From PNON01 sp963757065 (GTDB lineage Bacteria > Chloroflexota > Anaerolineae > Anaerolineales > Anaerolineaceae), in NCBI GenBank assembly GCA_963757065.1, contig CAVWQC010000007.1, positions 372,001 through 436,000 of the forward strand: a stretch of 64,000 bases of DNA, in the 5' to 3' direction. This document shows, piece by piece, positions 45,419 to 54,399 of the stretch. The first letter of the stretch is position 1. Each line of letters starts with the position of its first letter. Position numbers and translations under genes: made by a program. The notes under the pieces were generated by a model. It was not told the origin of the DNA. It saw only the letters and a program-made list of their open reading frames with translations, and searched no databases.

Positions 45419-46735
45419 ATGAAATATCATATTTGGACCGAAGGCTGCCAGATGAATGTGGCAGATTCCCACAGGGTATCATCTGCCCTGGAACAGTTGG
45501 GATATGACTCTGTTCGTTCACCTGAAGAAGCAGATGTGATCGTTTTAAACACCTGCGTGGTCCGGCAATCAGCCGAAAACAAAGCGTATGGAAGACTAAC
45601 TTCCATCAGGCCGCTAAAAAGTCTAAATCCGAATTTGGTGATCAACCTGATGGGCTGCCTGGTTGGTGTGAAGAGCAATCCGGTTTTACAAAAGAAGTTC
45701 CCTTATGTGGATGTGTTTTCACCACCATCAGATCCGGGACCACTAATAGAGTATTTACAGCAAAAAAATCATCAAAAAACAATTGACCAGGAAACTTCAG
45801 ATCGATTTGCGATCATGGACGAAGAGTACCCGATGCCCGGGTACGACCACTCTGACCAGGTAACTGCATTCCTGCCTGTAGTTATGGGTTGTTCCCATGC
45901 CTGTACATATTGTGTGATCCCTTACAAAAGAGGTGTGGAAGAGAGCCGTCCATTTGACCAGGTTCTACATGAGGCAAAAAATCTGGTGGCTAACGGTGTA
46001 AAAGAGATCACCCTGTTGGGGCAGATCGTGGACCGTTATGGCAAAGATCTACCACAAGGGCAAGACCTCCCGGCGCTTTTGCGCGATATGCATGAGCTCG
46101 AAGGGTTGGAGAGGATCCGTTTCCTGACTTCTCATCCTAACTGGATGACAGATGAATTATTGGATACGGTTGCCGGTCTCCCTAAAATTTGTCCACATAT
46201 TGAAGTACCGGTCCAATCTGGTGATGATGATGTATTACATAACATGCACCGTGGGTACACCACTGAGGATTACCGGCGTTTGATCCGGCGGATTCGAGAG
46301 AAGATTCCTGATGTATCCATAGCTACGGATATCATTGTAGGTTTCCCGGGGGAAACAGAAAAGCAATTCCAGAACACATATGACCTTCTGGAAGAATTAC
46401 GGTTGGATGTGATCCACCTTGCCAGGTATTCTCCACGACCAAATACGGTTGCAACCCGTCAAATGCGCGACGATGTTCCGGAAAAAGAAAAGATGCGCCG
46501 TTTTAGGTTGTTGGAAGAACAACAGGAGCGTATTGTCACTGAGATACATGCGGCATACCTGAACCGGATTGTGCCGGTATTGTTCGAAGAAAAAGTGAAG
46601 AACCGCTGGAAGGGAAGAACAGAAACAAATAAGCTTGTCTTTGTTGAAACCGGATCAGAATTACATGGCAAACTTCTCCCGGTGAACATTATCAGGACAG
46701 GCCCATGGTCCATGCTCGGACAACTTGAAAACTAA
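45419..46735 (+). CDS. miaB: tRNA-2-methylthio-N6-dimethylallyladenosine synthase
   Basis: A 438-residue radical SAM methylthiotransferase that adds the 2-methylthio group to i6A37 of tRNAs reading UNN codons. N-terminal UPF0004 domain with three cluster cysteines (TEGCQMN, NTCVVR, LMGCLVG), the radical SAM motif CSHACTYCVIPYKRG (about 160-172), and a C-terminal TRAM domain (about 370-438). ATG 45419 is chosen because a TATAAT ends seven bases upstream. Other methylthiotransferases (MtaB, RimO) are possible, but VIPYKRGVEESRP and the short N-terminus favour MiaB. The Nudix gene follows after four bases. Confidence 0.92.
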   Translation: MKYHIWTEGCQMNVADSHRVSSALEQLGYDSVRSPEEADVIVLNTCVVRQSAENKAYGRLTSIRPLKSLNPNLVINLMGCLVGVKSNPVLQKKFPYVDVFSPPSDPGPLIEYLQQKNHQKTIDQETSDRFAIMDEEYPMPGYDHSDQVTAFLPVVMGCSHACTYCVIPYKRGVEESRPFDQVLHEAKNLVANGVKEITLLGQIVDRYGKDLPQGQDLPALLRDMHELEGLERIRFLTSHPNWMTDELLDTVAGLPKICPHIEVPVQSGDDDVLHNMHRGYTTEDYRRLIRRIREKIPDVSIATDIIVGFPGETEKQFQNTYDLLEELRLDVIHLARYSPRPNTVATRQMRDDVPEKEKMRRFRLLEEQQERIVTEIHAAYLNRIVPVLFEEKVKNRWKGRTETNKLVFVETGSELHGKLLPVNIIRTGPWSMLGQLEN

Positions 46736-46739
46736 CCTG

Positions 46740-47183
46740 ATGAAGAAAAATAGAATTCGGACGATAGCCATCGGGATATTTCTTCACGAGCAGCGAATGC
46801 TGGTATTTGAAGGTTTTGACCAGGTAAAGAACAAATCATTCTTTCGTCCGCTGGGTGGGGGAATTAAGTTTGGAGAATCTGGCGCGGAAGCATTACAGCG
46901 TGAAATTGAAGAAGAGATCGGATATCAGATCGAGGATATCCATTACCTCGGTTTGATCGAGAGCAGGTTTATGCTCAGGGGAGAGCCAGGCCACGAAATA
47001 GTCCTGGTTTATTCGGGTAGATTTACCAATGATGAAATATATTCCAAATTGAATTTTCTGGGTCACGAAGATGATGGTTCTGAGATCAATGTAAAGTGGG
47101 TGGAGATTTCGTATTTTAAAGAAAATCCTGGTTTATTAGTCCCCCCAGAATTGATGGATTTCATTACAAAAATTCCAGAATAA
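46740..47183 (+). CDS. Nudix hydrolase
   Basis: A 147-residue Nudix protein. The box GX5EX7REUXEEXGU is present as GIKFGESGAEALQREIEEEIGY (shown here in two parts: GIKFGESGAEAL and QREIEEEIGY), around residues 42-63, which binds Mg2+ and pyrophosphate substrates. I start at ATG 46740, four bases after the miaB stop. Substrate (nucleotide diphosphate derivative) cannot be told. Its last 20 bases overlap the convergent nth gene. Confidence 0.9.
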   Translation: MKKNRIRTIAIGIFLHEQRMLVFEGFDQVKNKSFFRPLGGGIKFGESGAEALQREIEEEIGYQIEDIHYLGLIESRFMLRGEPGHEIVLVYSGRFTNDEIYSKLNFLGHEDDGSEINVKWVEISYFKENPGLLVPPELMDFITKIPE

Positions 47184-47880
47184 TCGCCAAAAAAATCAAC
47201 AATATAGAGTTGGTTTTGAAATATGCGCATAGGTCATTTAATGGACAATTTAGGCAATCCGGTTTTGAAGGATGGCATACTTCCCTGCCCAACCGGATGA
47301 TATTCAAGTGTGCAGCATAATATGCGGCTGGAGGAAACGCGTTTTCAAGGTAAACGTGGGCTGTTGTAACGTCGATATTTATCGGACGCAAACCCAACCG
47401 GCCTGTAACACGGTAAATGTGTGTGTCAACAGGGAAAGCAGGCATATCCAGCGAAAACTGCAGCACGATGGCAGCAGTCTTTGGTCCGACCCCTTTGAAT
47501 TTCAACAACCATTGCCTGGCTTCGTCACGAGGCATCTCTTTCAGGAAATCCAGATTCAATTCACCACGTTCGTGGTGAATATCACCTAATACCTTTTGAA
47601 TGCGGGGACCTTTTTGATTGGCCAATCCGGCAATCTTGATTGCATCAATTACCATTCCAGGCTCAGCCGTTTCGACCTCTTCCCATGTTGTAAATCGCTG
47701 TTTTAGTGAAGTGAATGCCCGGTCCCTGTTTATATCATTTGTATTCTGTGAGAGGATCGTAGAGACCAGTTCATCCACCGGGTTAAGTGCCAGGCGCCAC
47801 TGCGGATCACCGAAATGGGCCAATAATCTTCGATGAATTTCAATAGCAAAATCCTGGTTATCTGGATTGGCACTATTCAT
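47164..47880 (-). CDS. nth: Endonuclease III (DNA glycosylase/AP lyase)
   Basis: A 238-residue base-excision repair enzyme. The helix-hairpin-helix with catalytic Lys is LLKFKGVGPKTAAIVLQ (about 124-140), the catalytic Asp is in FPVDTHIYRVTGRLG (about 147), and the [4Fe-4S] loop is CHPSKPDCLNCPLNDLC (about 203-219). It removes oxidised pyrimidines. After the cluster a hydrophobic tail (SILLIFLAIILEFL) is encoded antisense to the end of the Nudix gene, which is unusual. The ATG overlaps the asparaginase stop (ATGA), so it is the last gene of a four-gene minus-strand unit. Confidence 0.93.
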   Translation of the reverse strand: MNSANPDNQDFAIEIHRRLLAHFGDPQWRLALNPVDELVSTILSQNTNDINRDRAFTSLKQRFTTWEEVETAEPGMVIDAIKIAGLANQKGPRIQKVLGDIHHERGELNLDFLKEMPRDEARQWLLKFKGVGPKTAAIVLQFSLDMPAFPVDTHIYRVTGRLGLRPINIDVTTAHVYLENAFPPAAYYAAHLNIIRLGREVCHPSKPDCLNCPLNDLCAYFKTNSILLIFLAIILEFL

Positions 47881-48917
47881 TTTATTGAAAAACTCGGTCT
47901 GTATTCACCGATCTGTAATTTTGCGAAATTGTAAATTTTCCGTGGACCGAACTTCCGTAAAGCCTCACACTCTGCAGAGGTAAGAGCACCAAGCTGCCTT
48001 AAGATTTCCAAAGACACTAGCGGGCGGGCGCGTTCTTCAGCGTCGCCATCAGCAATTTTCAAAGCGATTCCCAGACCCGGTGAGCCCGGTTCGATCGCAC
48101 CCGGCATCACTCCGAGGCATTGATACCCTTCAGCCCCGGCTTTGGAAACAATTTTATGGTTGGAGAGACCCATTACGAGGGTGTCAAATTTTCCGGGCCC
48201 GGCGATCATATTGGGATGATTTCTCATTGCAGCGGTCAGGCGTTCGCAGGCAGATGCACGTGCGGTAGGAAGATGATCAGGCTGGCATAATTTAGCGAAA
48301 GCATGGGCAGCATTCTTCAGTGGAACCGCAAAATTTGGCGCTGAGCAACCATCAATCCCGATCACAATGCTTTCTTCTGAAGTAGCAGTCATTTCAGAGA
48401 ATGATTTCAATATTGCCTGTTGGACAGGGTTATTCATGGATAAATAATTATCGGTTTCAGCCCCGATCATGCGGGCATACCCCAGCATCCCGGTATGCTT
48501 CCCTGAACACATATGCCGAATGGGTGTCGGTTTTTCACCCCTTTTGTTCATTTCTATCCATGTTTCATTATTTTGCGGGGTGTGGGTGCCGCATTGCAGC
48601 ATTTTTTCGTCAAGCCCCATTTTCTGGTGCATTCTGGTGATGATACTTACATGCTCATTTGTGCCGGTATGTGATGCACAAAAGGCTGAAATTTCCTCAT
48701 CAGTTAATCCGTAATATTCATCACCCTTGTTTTCCATGAATGGGATTGCCTGGAAAGGTTTGGCAGAAGACCGTAAATATGTGATCGATTCCGGATCTCC
48801 CCAACCTGCCAATAAGTCACCCTGATTATTAACAACTGCAAACGCGCCATAATGGATGGATTCCACCAGATCTCCACGAGTGGCTTCGAATATTGGTTTA
48901 TATTCAATTGATCTCAT
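47877..48917 (-). CDS. L-asparaginase II family (class 3) protein
   Basis: A 346-residue member of the asparaginase II family related to Rhizobium ReAV, unlike E. coli AnsA/AnsB. Conserved parts: TRGDLVESIHYGAFAVV, the nucleophile Ser and Lys in LRSSAKPFQA (about 49-58), FCASHTGTNEH, the Cys/Lys metal loop MCSGKHTGML (about 136), and IDGCSAPNFAVPL (about 189). These enzymes hydrolyse asparagine to aspartate and ammonia, using a beta-lactamase-like fold with a zinc site. It lies eight bases after the MBL-like gene and overlaps nth. Confidence 0.88.
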   Translation of the reverse strand: MRSIEYKPIFEATRGDLVESIHYGAFAVVNNQGDLLAGWGDPESITYLRSSAKPFQAIPFMENKGDEYYGLTDEEISAFCASHTGTNEHVSIITRMHQKMGLDEKMLQCGTHTPQNNETWIEMNKRGEKPTPIRHMCSGKHTGMLGYARMIGAETDNYLSMNNPVQQAILKSFSEMTATSEESIVIGIDGCSAPNFAVPLKNAAHAFAKLCQPDHLPTARASACERLTAAMRNHPNMIAGPGKFDTLVMGLSNHKIVSKAGAEGYQCLGVMPGAIEPGSPGLGIALKIADGDAEERARPLVSLEILRQLGALTSAECEALRKFGPRKIYNFAKLQIGEYRPSFSIK

Positions 48918-48925
48918 AACGGGAA

Positions 48926-49786
48926 TTACTCCTCAGGTTCAACAATGGATGTCCGGAAGCTGCGTGTGTATAAATGATTTAATCCCCAGCGCAGCCTTTG
49001 CATATATTGGCTCGTTTTTTCTGAAGAAAAAGTAAAAGTGCTCAGCAATTCTGGAAGCATATTTTCTATTTCAACAACCGGATCAGGGCTATTTTTTAGA
49101 TATTCCACCTGTTTCTTTATTTCTGTGAGGAATATAATTTGGCGCCGAATGTCCTCATAGGTAACCAACCCATTACGCCCGCCAACGAAAAAGAATTCGC
49201 GGTATGGAGGTGTCAGCAATAATTGAAGATTATCCATCCAGTCATCCAGAGCAGCATAGCTTAAGAAAGGCGGCTGATGATTGACAACCAGGTCCCCAAG
49301 AAAAATCACCTTATCTTCAGGGAGAACCACCCAAATTGAACCGGAATTCGGACCAGATCGAGTTTCGAGGAGTATCGGTTTACTTCCCCAATAAATATTC
49401 ATACTATCAGTAAAGGATATTTCAGGAGGATTCCAGCGAATGCTGCCCAGATTGGACGCCTGTTCCCATTCTGAACCTGTCTCTGAACCTTGAGCCTTGA
49501 ATGTATTTGGCCGGTTTCTGAATACCTGAGCCATATTCTCATGACCAACCACGGTGCATTCCATGGAACGGACACCCAGGGTGCGGTCCGGGTGAGCGTC
49601 TAAATTAATTAATAGGCGGTCAATTCCACCGCCCAAATTTAATAAAGTCGAACGCCATAGACGTGTGTCATCCAACTTGAGTGGTGCATCAATTAAGATT
49701 AATCCGTGTGGGGCGTTGATCGCACCGAGGGTTGTTCCAGAATAGGATGTTTCAATAAAGATATCCTGAGAAATTTCCTGCATCAC
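48926..49786 (-). CDS. Metallo-beta-lactamase-fold protein with altered metal motif
   Basis: A 286-residue protein with the MBL pattern: GAINAPHGLILIDAP at the start, LLINLDAHPDRTLG (about 58-71) where HxHxDH is expected, and SGSIWVVLPEDKVIFLGDLVV (in part; about 150) with a following His. The usual first and last His of the motif are Asp and Arg here, so the metal site is changed or lost. The C-terminal ~70 residues are helical. GGAGAAG precedes the ATG. It starts 11 bases after the stop of the sensor kinase, suggesting a shared signal; MBL-fold proteins partner with sensor proteins in oxygen-sensing ODP systems (inference). Confidence 0.8.
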   Translation of the reverse strand: MMQEISQDIFIETSYSGTTLGAINAPHGLILIDAPLKLDDTRLWRSTLLNLGGGIDRLLINLDAHPDRTLGVRSMECTVVGHENMAQVFRNRPNTFKAQGSETGSEWEQASNLGSIRWNPPEISFTDSMNIYWGSKPILLETRSGPNSGSIWVVLPEDKVIFLGDLVVNHQPPFLSYAALDDWMDNLQLLLTPPYREFFFVGGRNGLVTYEDIRRQIIFLTEIKKQVEYLKNSPDPVVEIENMLPELLSTFTFSSEKTSQYMQRLRWGLNHLYTRSFRTSIVEPEE

Positions 49787-49797
49787 TTCTCCATCGA

Positions 49798-51882
49798 TCA
49801 GTTGTCCAAATCTTTTGATTTGTTCATAGTTGTTTTAATTGGCAAGCTGAAGAAAAAACAACTGCCTTTTCCTTGAGTACTTTCCACCCAAATATTACCA
49901 CCATGACCGGCAACTGCCAAACGGCAAAAAGCTAATCCCAACCCCATACCTTTTGCAGAACCATTCATCTTTAAGCGAGAAAATTTATCAAATACTCTTT
50001 CCTGATCTTCCTTTGGAATACCTGGTCCATCATCCATAACCCAGAATTGAATGGATCCATCATCGGTCTTTGCCCCAATTTCAATATTAGCTGAAATAGA
50101 TGAAAACTTTGACGCATTTTCCGCGAGGTTTACAAAAACCCGACGGATCATATCCGGATCCACACGAATAGTATCCAGATTTTCTTGAATCTTCAGAGCC
50201 AATTGCTGAGATTTTGATTCAAGCGTCGGCTGAATGATATCAACTACCTCTTTGATCAATGTGCTCGGGTTGACATCTTTTAAGTTGACGATCGATTGTC
50301 CTGCTTCAAGCCGATAGGTGTCAAGTAGTGAATTGAGCAATCTCTGGATCCGGTCGGAAGACCTCATGGCAATATTCAGCAAGCTTGCTGTGGTCTCATC
50401 ATTTTCTCCGTTCTCGAGTGATGAGAGTATATCCAAACTGGCTGTGACATTAGCCAGGGGCGACCTGAGATCATGATATATCATCGCTATCAAGTCATTA
50501 CGCAGGGAATCAAGATCCACTCTTTCAGAAATATCCCTCAATATCCATTGAATACTATTTGCCCCATAATATTCGATTCTCCTGGCATACACCTGCACGG
50601 GAATTTCCCGTCCATCCTGGGTGCGGATATCGGATTCATAAGTAATGGCTCCGGTAGAAGGCAAGTTATTATAGTTTTCGCCAAGTTTTTCACTATTTAG
50701 GTTATGAACTTCTTGAATATTTTTATCCTGCAATTGGGCAGAATTATATTTTGTAACTCTATTGGACTGCCGGTTGGCTTCAATGATTTTTCCATCGAGG
50801 TTGGTTATAAGGATTGGATCGATATTGTCTTCGAATAATTCCATATACCTTAGATTGGTAGCCTGTATTTGTTCAAATAATTGCGCATTCCGCACAGCTG
50901 TTCCAGCCAGACTGCCAAAAGCATTTAATAAGATCAGAGATTCCTGCTCGAATCCTTCAGATTTTGGATTGATCGCCTCAAGTACGCCAATAATTTTTGA
51001 TTCAGCTCTTAGCGGGGCACAGGCGAAGGATTCAATTGAAAAACCAGGAATTCGGTCTGCATCTTCAAGAAAGGCTTCATTTGCAATAATCGCTTTGCCA
51101 TCAATAGCCACCCGACCAGCAATTCCTTTTCCTAATGGAATACGGGTTCCAACTAACTTAACTGCGTTCTCACCGGTTGCAGCCCGGATCTCAAGTTCTT
51201 TGATAGCTGGATCCACCAACCCTAATGCCACCACTTCGACTTGAAGTGCTTCTTTGGTATGTTCAAGCAGCCGCTGCAGTACTTCGTTCAAATGCAACGA
51301 TGAGTTAATTGCGATAGCATTATCGATCAAGGCAGTCATTACTCTGGCACGTTTATCACTTTCCGCGTACAAACGTGCATTCAATGAAGCGATACCAGCA
51401 ATATCCCCAATGGATTGAAGCAGGCTCATATGATCAGGATTAAAGAAGCCAATTTGCGGGTGAACTACAGTTAGAACTCCTACAAGCTTCTGGTGAGCTA
51501 ATAACGGTACACAAAGCGCGCTTTTTGACCCACTTCGATTGGTTTCATCATCCGGTCGTCGCAGCCAGCGTGTATCCTGCCTTGTATCGTTCACAAGGAC
51601 AGCTTTATGATGCCTGACAACCCAGCCAGCCATTCCTTTTTCAACGGTTTCACGCAATTGCTGAACAGTATGGGTATAAATTTTCTCGCCATAAATAATG
51701 GCAGCATCAACCGGCCTACCACTCTCATTTAAGATAACGATACTTCCACGTTCAGCTCCGACATTGCGGATCGAGAGCGTTAGAATCTTCTTAAGAAGAG
51801 GATGAAGTTCTATCTCATTAGCCAATTCTCTGCTAATGCTGTAAAGTAATTCGAGGGAGGTTTTAGGATTATTCTCTACCAT
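49798..51882 (-). CDS. Cytoplasmic GAF-GAF-PAS sensor histidine kinase
   Basis: A 694-residue soluble kinase with no membrane helix. GAF (about 20-165), GAF (about 190-335), PAS (about 345-460), HisKA with phospho-acceptor His in AMIYHDLRSPLANV (about 470), and HATPase (about 565-690): N box VFVNLAENASKFS, G1 VMDDGPGIP, G2 GSAKGMGLGLAF. Both GAF domains have the extended loop typical of phytochrome/NO/redox-type sensors, but no obvious chromophore cysteine. No response regulator lies beside it. TATAAT is 11 bases before the ATG, leaving a 4-5 base leader. Confidence 0.93.
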   Translation of the reverse strand: MVENNPKTSLELLYSISRELANEIELHPLLKKILTLSIRNVGAERGSIVILNESGRPVDAAIIYGEKIYTHTVQQLRETVEKGMAGWVVRHHKAVLVNDTRQDTRWLRRPDDETNRSGSKSALCVPLLAHQKLVGVLTVVHPQIGFFNPDHMSLLQSIGDIAGIASLNARLYAESDKRARVMTALIDNAIAINSSLHLNEVLQRLLEHTKEALQVEVVALGLVDPAIKELEIRAATGENAVKLVGTRIPLGKGIAGRVAIDGKAIIANEAFLEDADRIPGFSIESFACAPLRAESKIIGVLEAINPKSEGFEQESLILLNAFGSLAGTAVRNAQLFEQIQATNLRYMELFEDNIDPILITNLDGKIIEANRQSNRVTKYNSAQLQDKNIQEVHNLNSEKLGENYNNLPSTGAITYESDIRTQDGREIPVQVYARRIEYYGANSIQWILRDISERVDLDSLRNDLIAMIYHDLRSPLANVTASLDILSSLENGENDETTASLLNIAMRSSDRIQRLLNSLLDTYRLEAGQSIVNLKDVNPSTLIKEVVDIIQPTLESKSQQLALKIQENLDTIRVDPDMIRRVFVNLAENASKFSSISANIEIGAKTDDGSIQFWVMDDGPGIPKEDQERVFDKFSRLKMNGSAKGMGLGLAFCRLAVAGHGGNIWVESTQGKGSCFFFSLPIKTTMNKSKDLDN

Positions 51883-52059
51883 AAGATTCTTAGATTATAG
51901 ATACTTTACATCATTTTTCATAATAAGGAAAATGGTTTAATCGATGTCTTTTTGAAATATTCGGTCCAAAACATTTCTCGCTCCATTTATTTGCTAGAAG
52001 GAAGTCATGATAGGTAAAATTTCAGAAGACTTAATTGGTTTGCTATTCCGATCGACATA

Positions 52060-52890
52060 TCATTCCTCATTTTCTCGTTGGATCGTATCCGGTTGAGGAG
52101 TCATTGGGTATTTACGGATCGCTTCACATCGTTCACAATCGTCGCGGTTGCACAGGAAGGATAACGGATCATCTGCAATTGCTGTTTTTACTGCATGAAT
52201 TAGAAAGTTTAATGGGATCGCCTGGATCAAGCAGTTTTCAAGTGTAACCTTTCTGGTGACACTTTCAAGCATAGGTGCGATTGCATTAAAACCATCAGAA
52301 CAACCTGGAAATCCGGGGCATTCGACAATTCCGTTATTAGTTAATGCCCAACGCACGAATTGCCGTCTGCCCGCCAATTTTTCTGCATAATGAATGGATG
52401 TATTGACGGTGTGATCCACACCTAGTAATACAATCCATCCCTTGGAGTTGCTTAGTTGTTCTATTGGTGCAAAAGGATCCAATAATGATTGAGCGTGAAT
52501 GGCCTGGTCCATATTCATAGCGGCAAAAGATAATATTGGGTGGGATGATCTGGACACATTTGGAATAGTTCGAAATCTCTCCGCAAGTACTCCAATAAGG
52601 GGGTCAACCGGCATTCCGGGATTATAGAATTCTGCCATCAGGTTCAGATCAGCACTGGACCCATAGGTCATTCCATTATCTGGAGGGCCATCATTTGGGA
52701 TGATCATTGTTTTAAAAGTGAAAGATGGAAACATCACCTGGTGAGACATTGTGGATAATGCACCAAGAATAGTCTCAGAGCCACCTTTTACTTCTCCAAA
52801 AGAAGAGAGCGATCCATGCACTATAACCGGGGAATCATAAGGTATTTGTAAATTTACAAATGCAGTAGCAATTTCCCGGTATGAAAACAT
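52060..52890 (-). CDS. AAC(3)-like acetyltransferase
   Basis: A 276-residue member of the aminoglycoside N3-acetyltransferase/YokD family. Family features: VIVHGSLSSFGEVKGG (about 22), MFPSFTF, SSHPILSFAA (about 115), and LLGVDHTVNTSIHYAE (about 153) with the catalytic His. Family members acetylate aminoglycosides or other amines with acetyl-CoA; many are housekeeping, so resistance should not be assumed. The C-terminus carries LCNRDDCERC, a CxxxxCxxC cluster that could bind zinc and which I do not recall in resistance enzymes. No ribosome site is clear; ATG 52890 is preceded by GGGAAGGAAGAT. Confidence 0.85.
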   Translation of the reverse strand: MFSYREIATAFVNLQIPYDSPVIVHGSLSSFGEVKGGSETILGALSTMSHQVMFPSFTFKTMIIPNDGPPDNGMTYGSSADLNLMAEFYNPGMPVDPLIGVLAERFRTIPNVSRSSHPILSFAAMNMDQAIHAQSLLDPFAPIEQLSNSKGWIVLLGVDHTVNTSIHYAEKLAGRRQFVRWALTNNGIVECPGFPGCSDGFNAIAPMLESVTRKVTLENCLIQAIPLNFLIHAVKTAIADDPLSFLCNRDDCERCEAIRKYPMTPQPDTIQRENEE

Positions 52891-53003
52891 ATCTTCCTTC
52901 CCTGGAATACAGTAAAGGATAATTAATTTCTAATGATTAAATACTAACAAGGTATTATAGTATTGAATACTCATTTATATATTATGCATTTATTACAAGT
53001 TAA

Positions 53004-53705
53004 CTAATGACAAACTGGCAGTTCTAACGACGAATTATGAGAATTCAAAATTAATCCGAGGTAAGGGGAAGGATCGAGCGTGTTTTGTATATTCAATTCA
53101 TTCAGGTATTTTCCCTGGCCATCATCCTTTACAATCGAAAAATGCAGATGAACACCAACCGGGTTTTGTGGATCACCTGAATAATTACCCTGATAACCAA
53201 GTAACTGCCCTGCTTCTATGAATTTTTCTGTTGTGCCTGGAGGAAATTCGGCGGTTATAAAAGATCGTCCATTTTGATCCGCAAGATGTGTATAGTAAAT
53301 CCATATCTGACGATCAGGCTGCAGTGGATCTTCAGGGACACGGATGATCAGGCTCGACTTCCAATCAGCCTGCCTGGTAAGATATCCATCTGAAGCTGAA
53401 TAGACAGGTACTACACCGGGTTGGGATCCACCAAAAATATCGATCCCCTGGTGACGGTGTCCAAGTTTGAATGAGTCATCCCATAAAAAACCGATAAAAC
53501 CATCAGTGGGAAGAATAAATGGCGCAGCCTCACACCTTTCCAAGGCTGTGATAGACCATTCAGGATACTGTTCAGGGTGATTAATCCATAATCGAACCCG
53601 AACACTTCGGGTAAAGTTTGAGCGGTAGCGCAAAAAACCTGAAACCAGCAATCCTAACAGGATACCGCTTACAACCAGAGTAATGAATAATTTATTTTTT
53701 GTCAT
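53004..53705 (-). CDS. Membrane-anchored M23 peptidase
   Basis: A 233-residue protein: one N-terminal helix (about 6-24), a short region with two isolated cysteines, and an M23 domain (about 75-205). Zinc ligands are in GHRHQGIDIFG (about 83) and VHLHFSIVK (about 187), with the middle His in YYTHLADQNG. It should cleave peptidoglycan peptides or an S-layer substrate outside the membrane. It differs from the LysM/M23 protein at 31956 in lacking LysM. TATAAT lies 13 bases before the ATG, so its leader is very short. Confidence 0.9.
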   Translation of the reverse strand: MTKNKLFITLVVSGILLGLLVSGFLRYRSNFTRSVRVRLWINHPEQYPEWSITALERCEAAPFILPTDGFIGFLWDDSFKLGHRHQGIDIFGGSQPGVVPVYSASDGYLTRQADWKSSLIIRVPEDPLQPDRQIWIYYTHLADQNGRSFITAEFPPGTTEKFIEAGQLLGYQGNYSGDPQNPVGVHLHFSIVKDDGQGKYLNELNIQNTLDPSPYLGLILNSHNSSLELPVCH

Positions 53706-53845
53706 GCTTGTTACTCAAATTATACCTGCCTGCCAGGAGTTAATAAAGTTCTGATATTTTGATAATACATATCTTATATCCGGAAGATATTATAAAGTCA
53801 TCAAATAATCATAATCATACCGATAAGGTATAAGGAGAAAAAACC

Positions 53846-54259
53846 ATGCGTTACTTTGTTTCACCTCACAATTTTAGGCCTCATTGGGCTACAACATCCC
53901 TTCCCGAAAGGCTTCGCTGGATGGAAGAACGGAGCGAATATTCTTTTATACCGGTGGATATTAAAGAGAATTCCGATATGTATGTCCTAAGCGCTCTTGT
54001 ACCCGGTTTGAAGGCAGACGATATTACTATTTCCCTTGAACAGGAAGTCCTTACCATGGAAGGTAATCTGAATTACGAAAGAGAAGAAGACGGAAATTAT
54101 CTTGTATCTGAAAGACCTAGCGGTTCTTTTAAGAGATCATTCAAATTGCCGAGCGCAATCGATGCCGAAAAAATTTCCGCAAAATTGACAGACGGAATTC
54201 TGGTTGTAGAAATTCCTAAATCTGAATCGAGTCAATCTCGGATTATTAAAGTCAAATAA
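53846..54259 (+). CDS. Small heat shock protein (Hsp20)
   Basis: A 137-residue alpha-crystallin chaperone. The alpha-crystallin domain (about 38-128) contains VPGLKADDITISLEQEVLTM, SERPSGSFKRSFKLP and the A-x-x-x-n-G-v-L motif KLTDGILVVEIPK. A short N-terminus and a C-terminal SQSRIIKVK with the I-x-I/V anchor match the family. It holds unfolding proteins in the cytoplasm. AAGGAG precedes ATG 53846. No CIRCE is seen upstream, so control differs from the dnaK operon. Confidence 0.96.
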   Translation: MRYFVSPHNFRPHWATTSLPERLRWMEERSEYSFIPVDIKENSDMYVLSALVPGLKADDITISLEQEVLTMEGNLNYEREEDGNYLVSERPSGSFKRSFKLPSAIDAEKISAKLTDGILVVEIPKSESSQSRIIKVK

Positions 54260-54279
54260 GTTATTCGAAGATTAGAATC

Positions 54280-54310
54280 GATCAGGGTACTCTAATGGAG
54301 TGCCCTGATC
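54280..54310 (+). terminator. Stem-loop after hsp20
   Basis: GATCAGGGTACTC / GAGTGCCCTGATC form a 13-bp stem with one mismatch and a five-base loop, 20 bp after the stop. No T run follows, so it may be a Rho-type or processing end. Confidence 0.65.
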
Positions 54311-54399
54311 AGTATTTAACCGAATAGTACAGGTATAGCTATCTGCTTGACGAAGGGTATTTTAATCATTAAGATATAGTTACAGACAAAGGTGAGGCC

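Noticed and set aside
52007..52099. 30-codon ATG frame with AAGGAA upstream (MIGKISEDLIGLLF)
   Set aside because: It overlaps the AAC(3)-like gene antisense, composition is unremarkable and no promoter is seen; the ribosome site could be chance.
52060..52890. Acquired antibiotic resistance gene
   Set aside because: AAC(3)-like family proteins are common chromosomal genes; no mobile element surrounds it and there is an extra cysteine cluster, so resistance is not supported.
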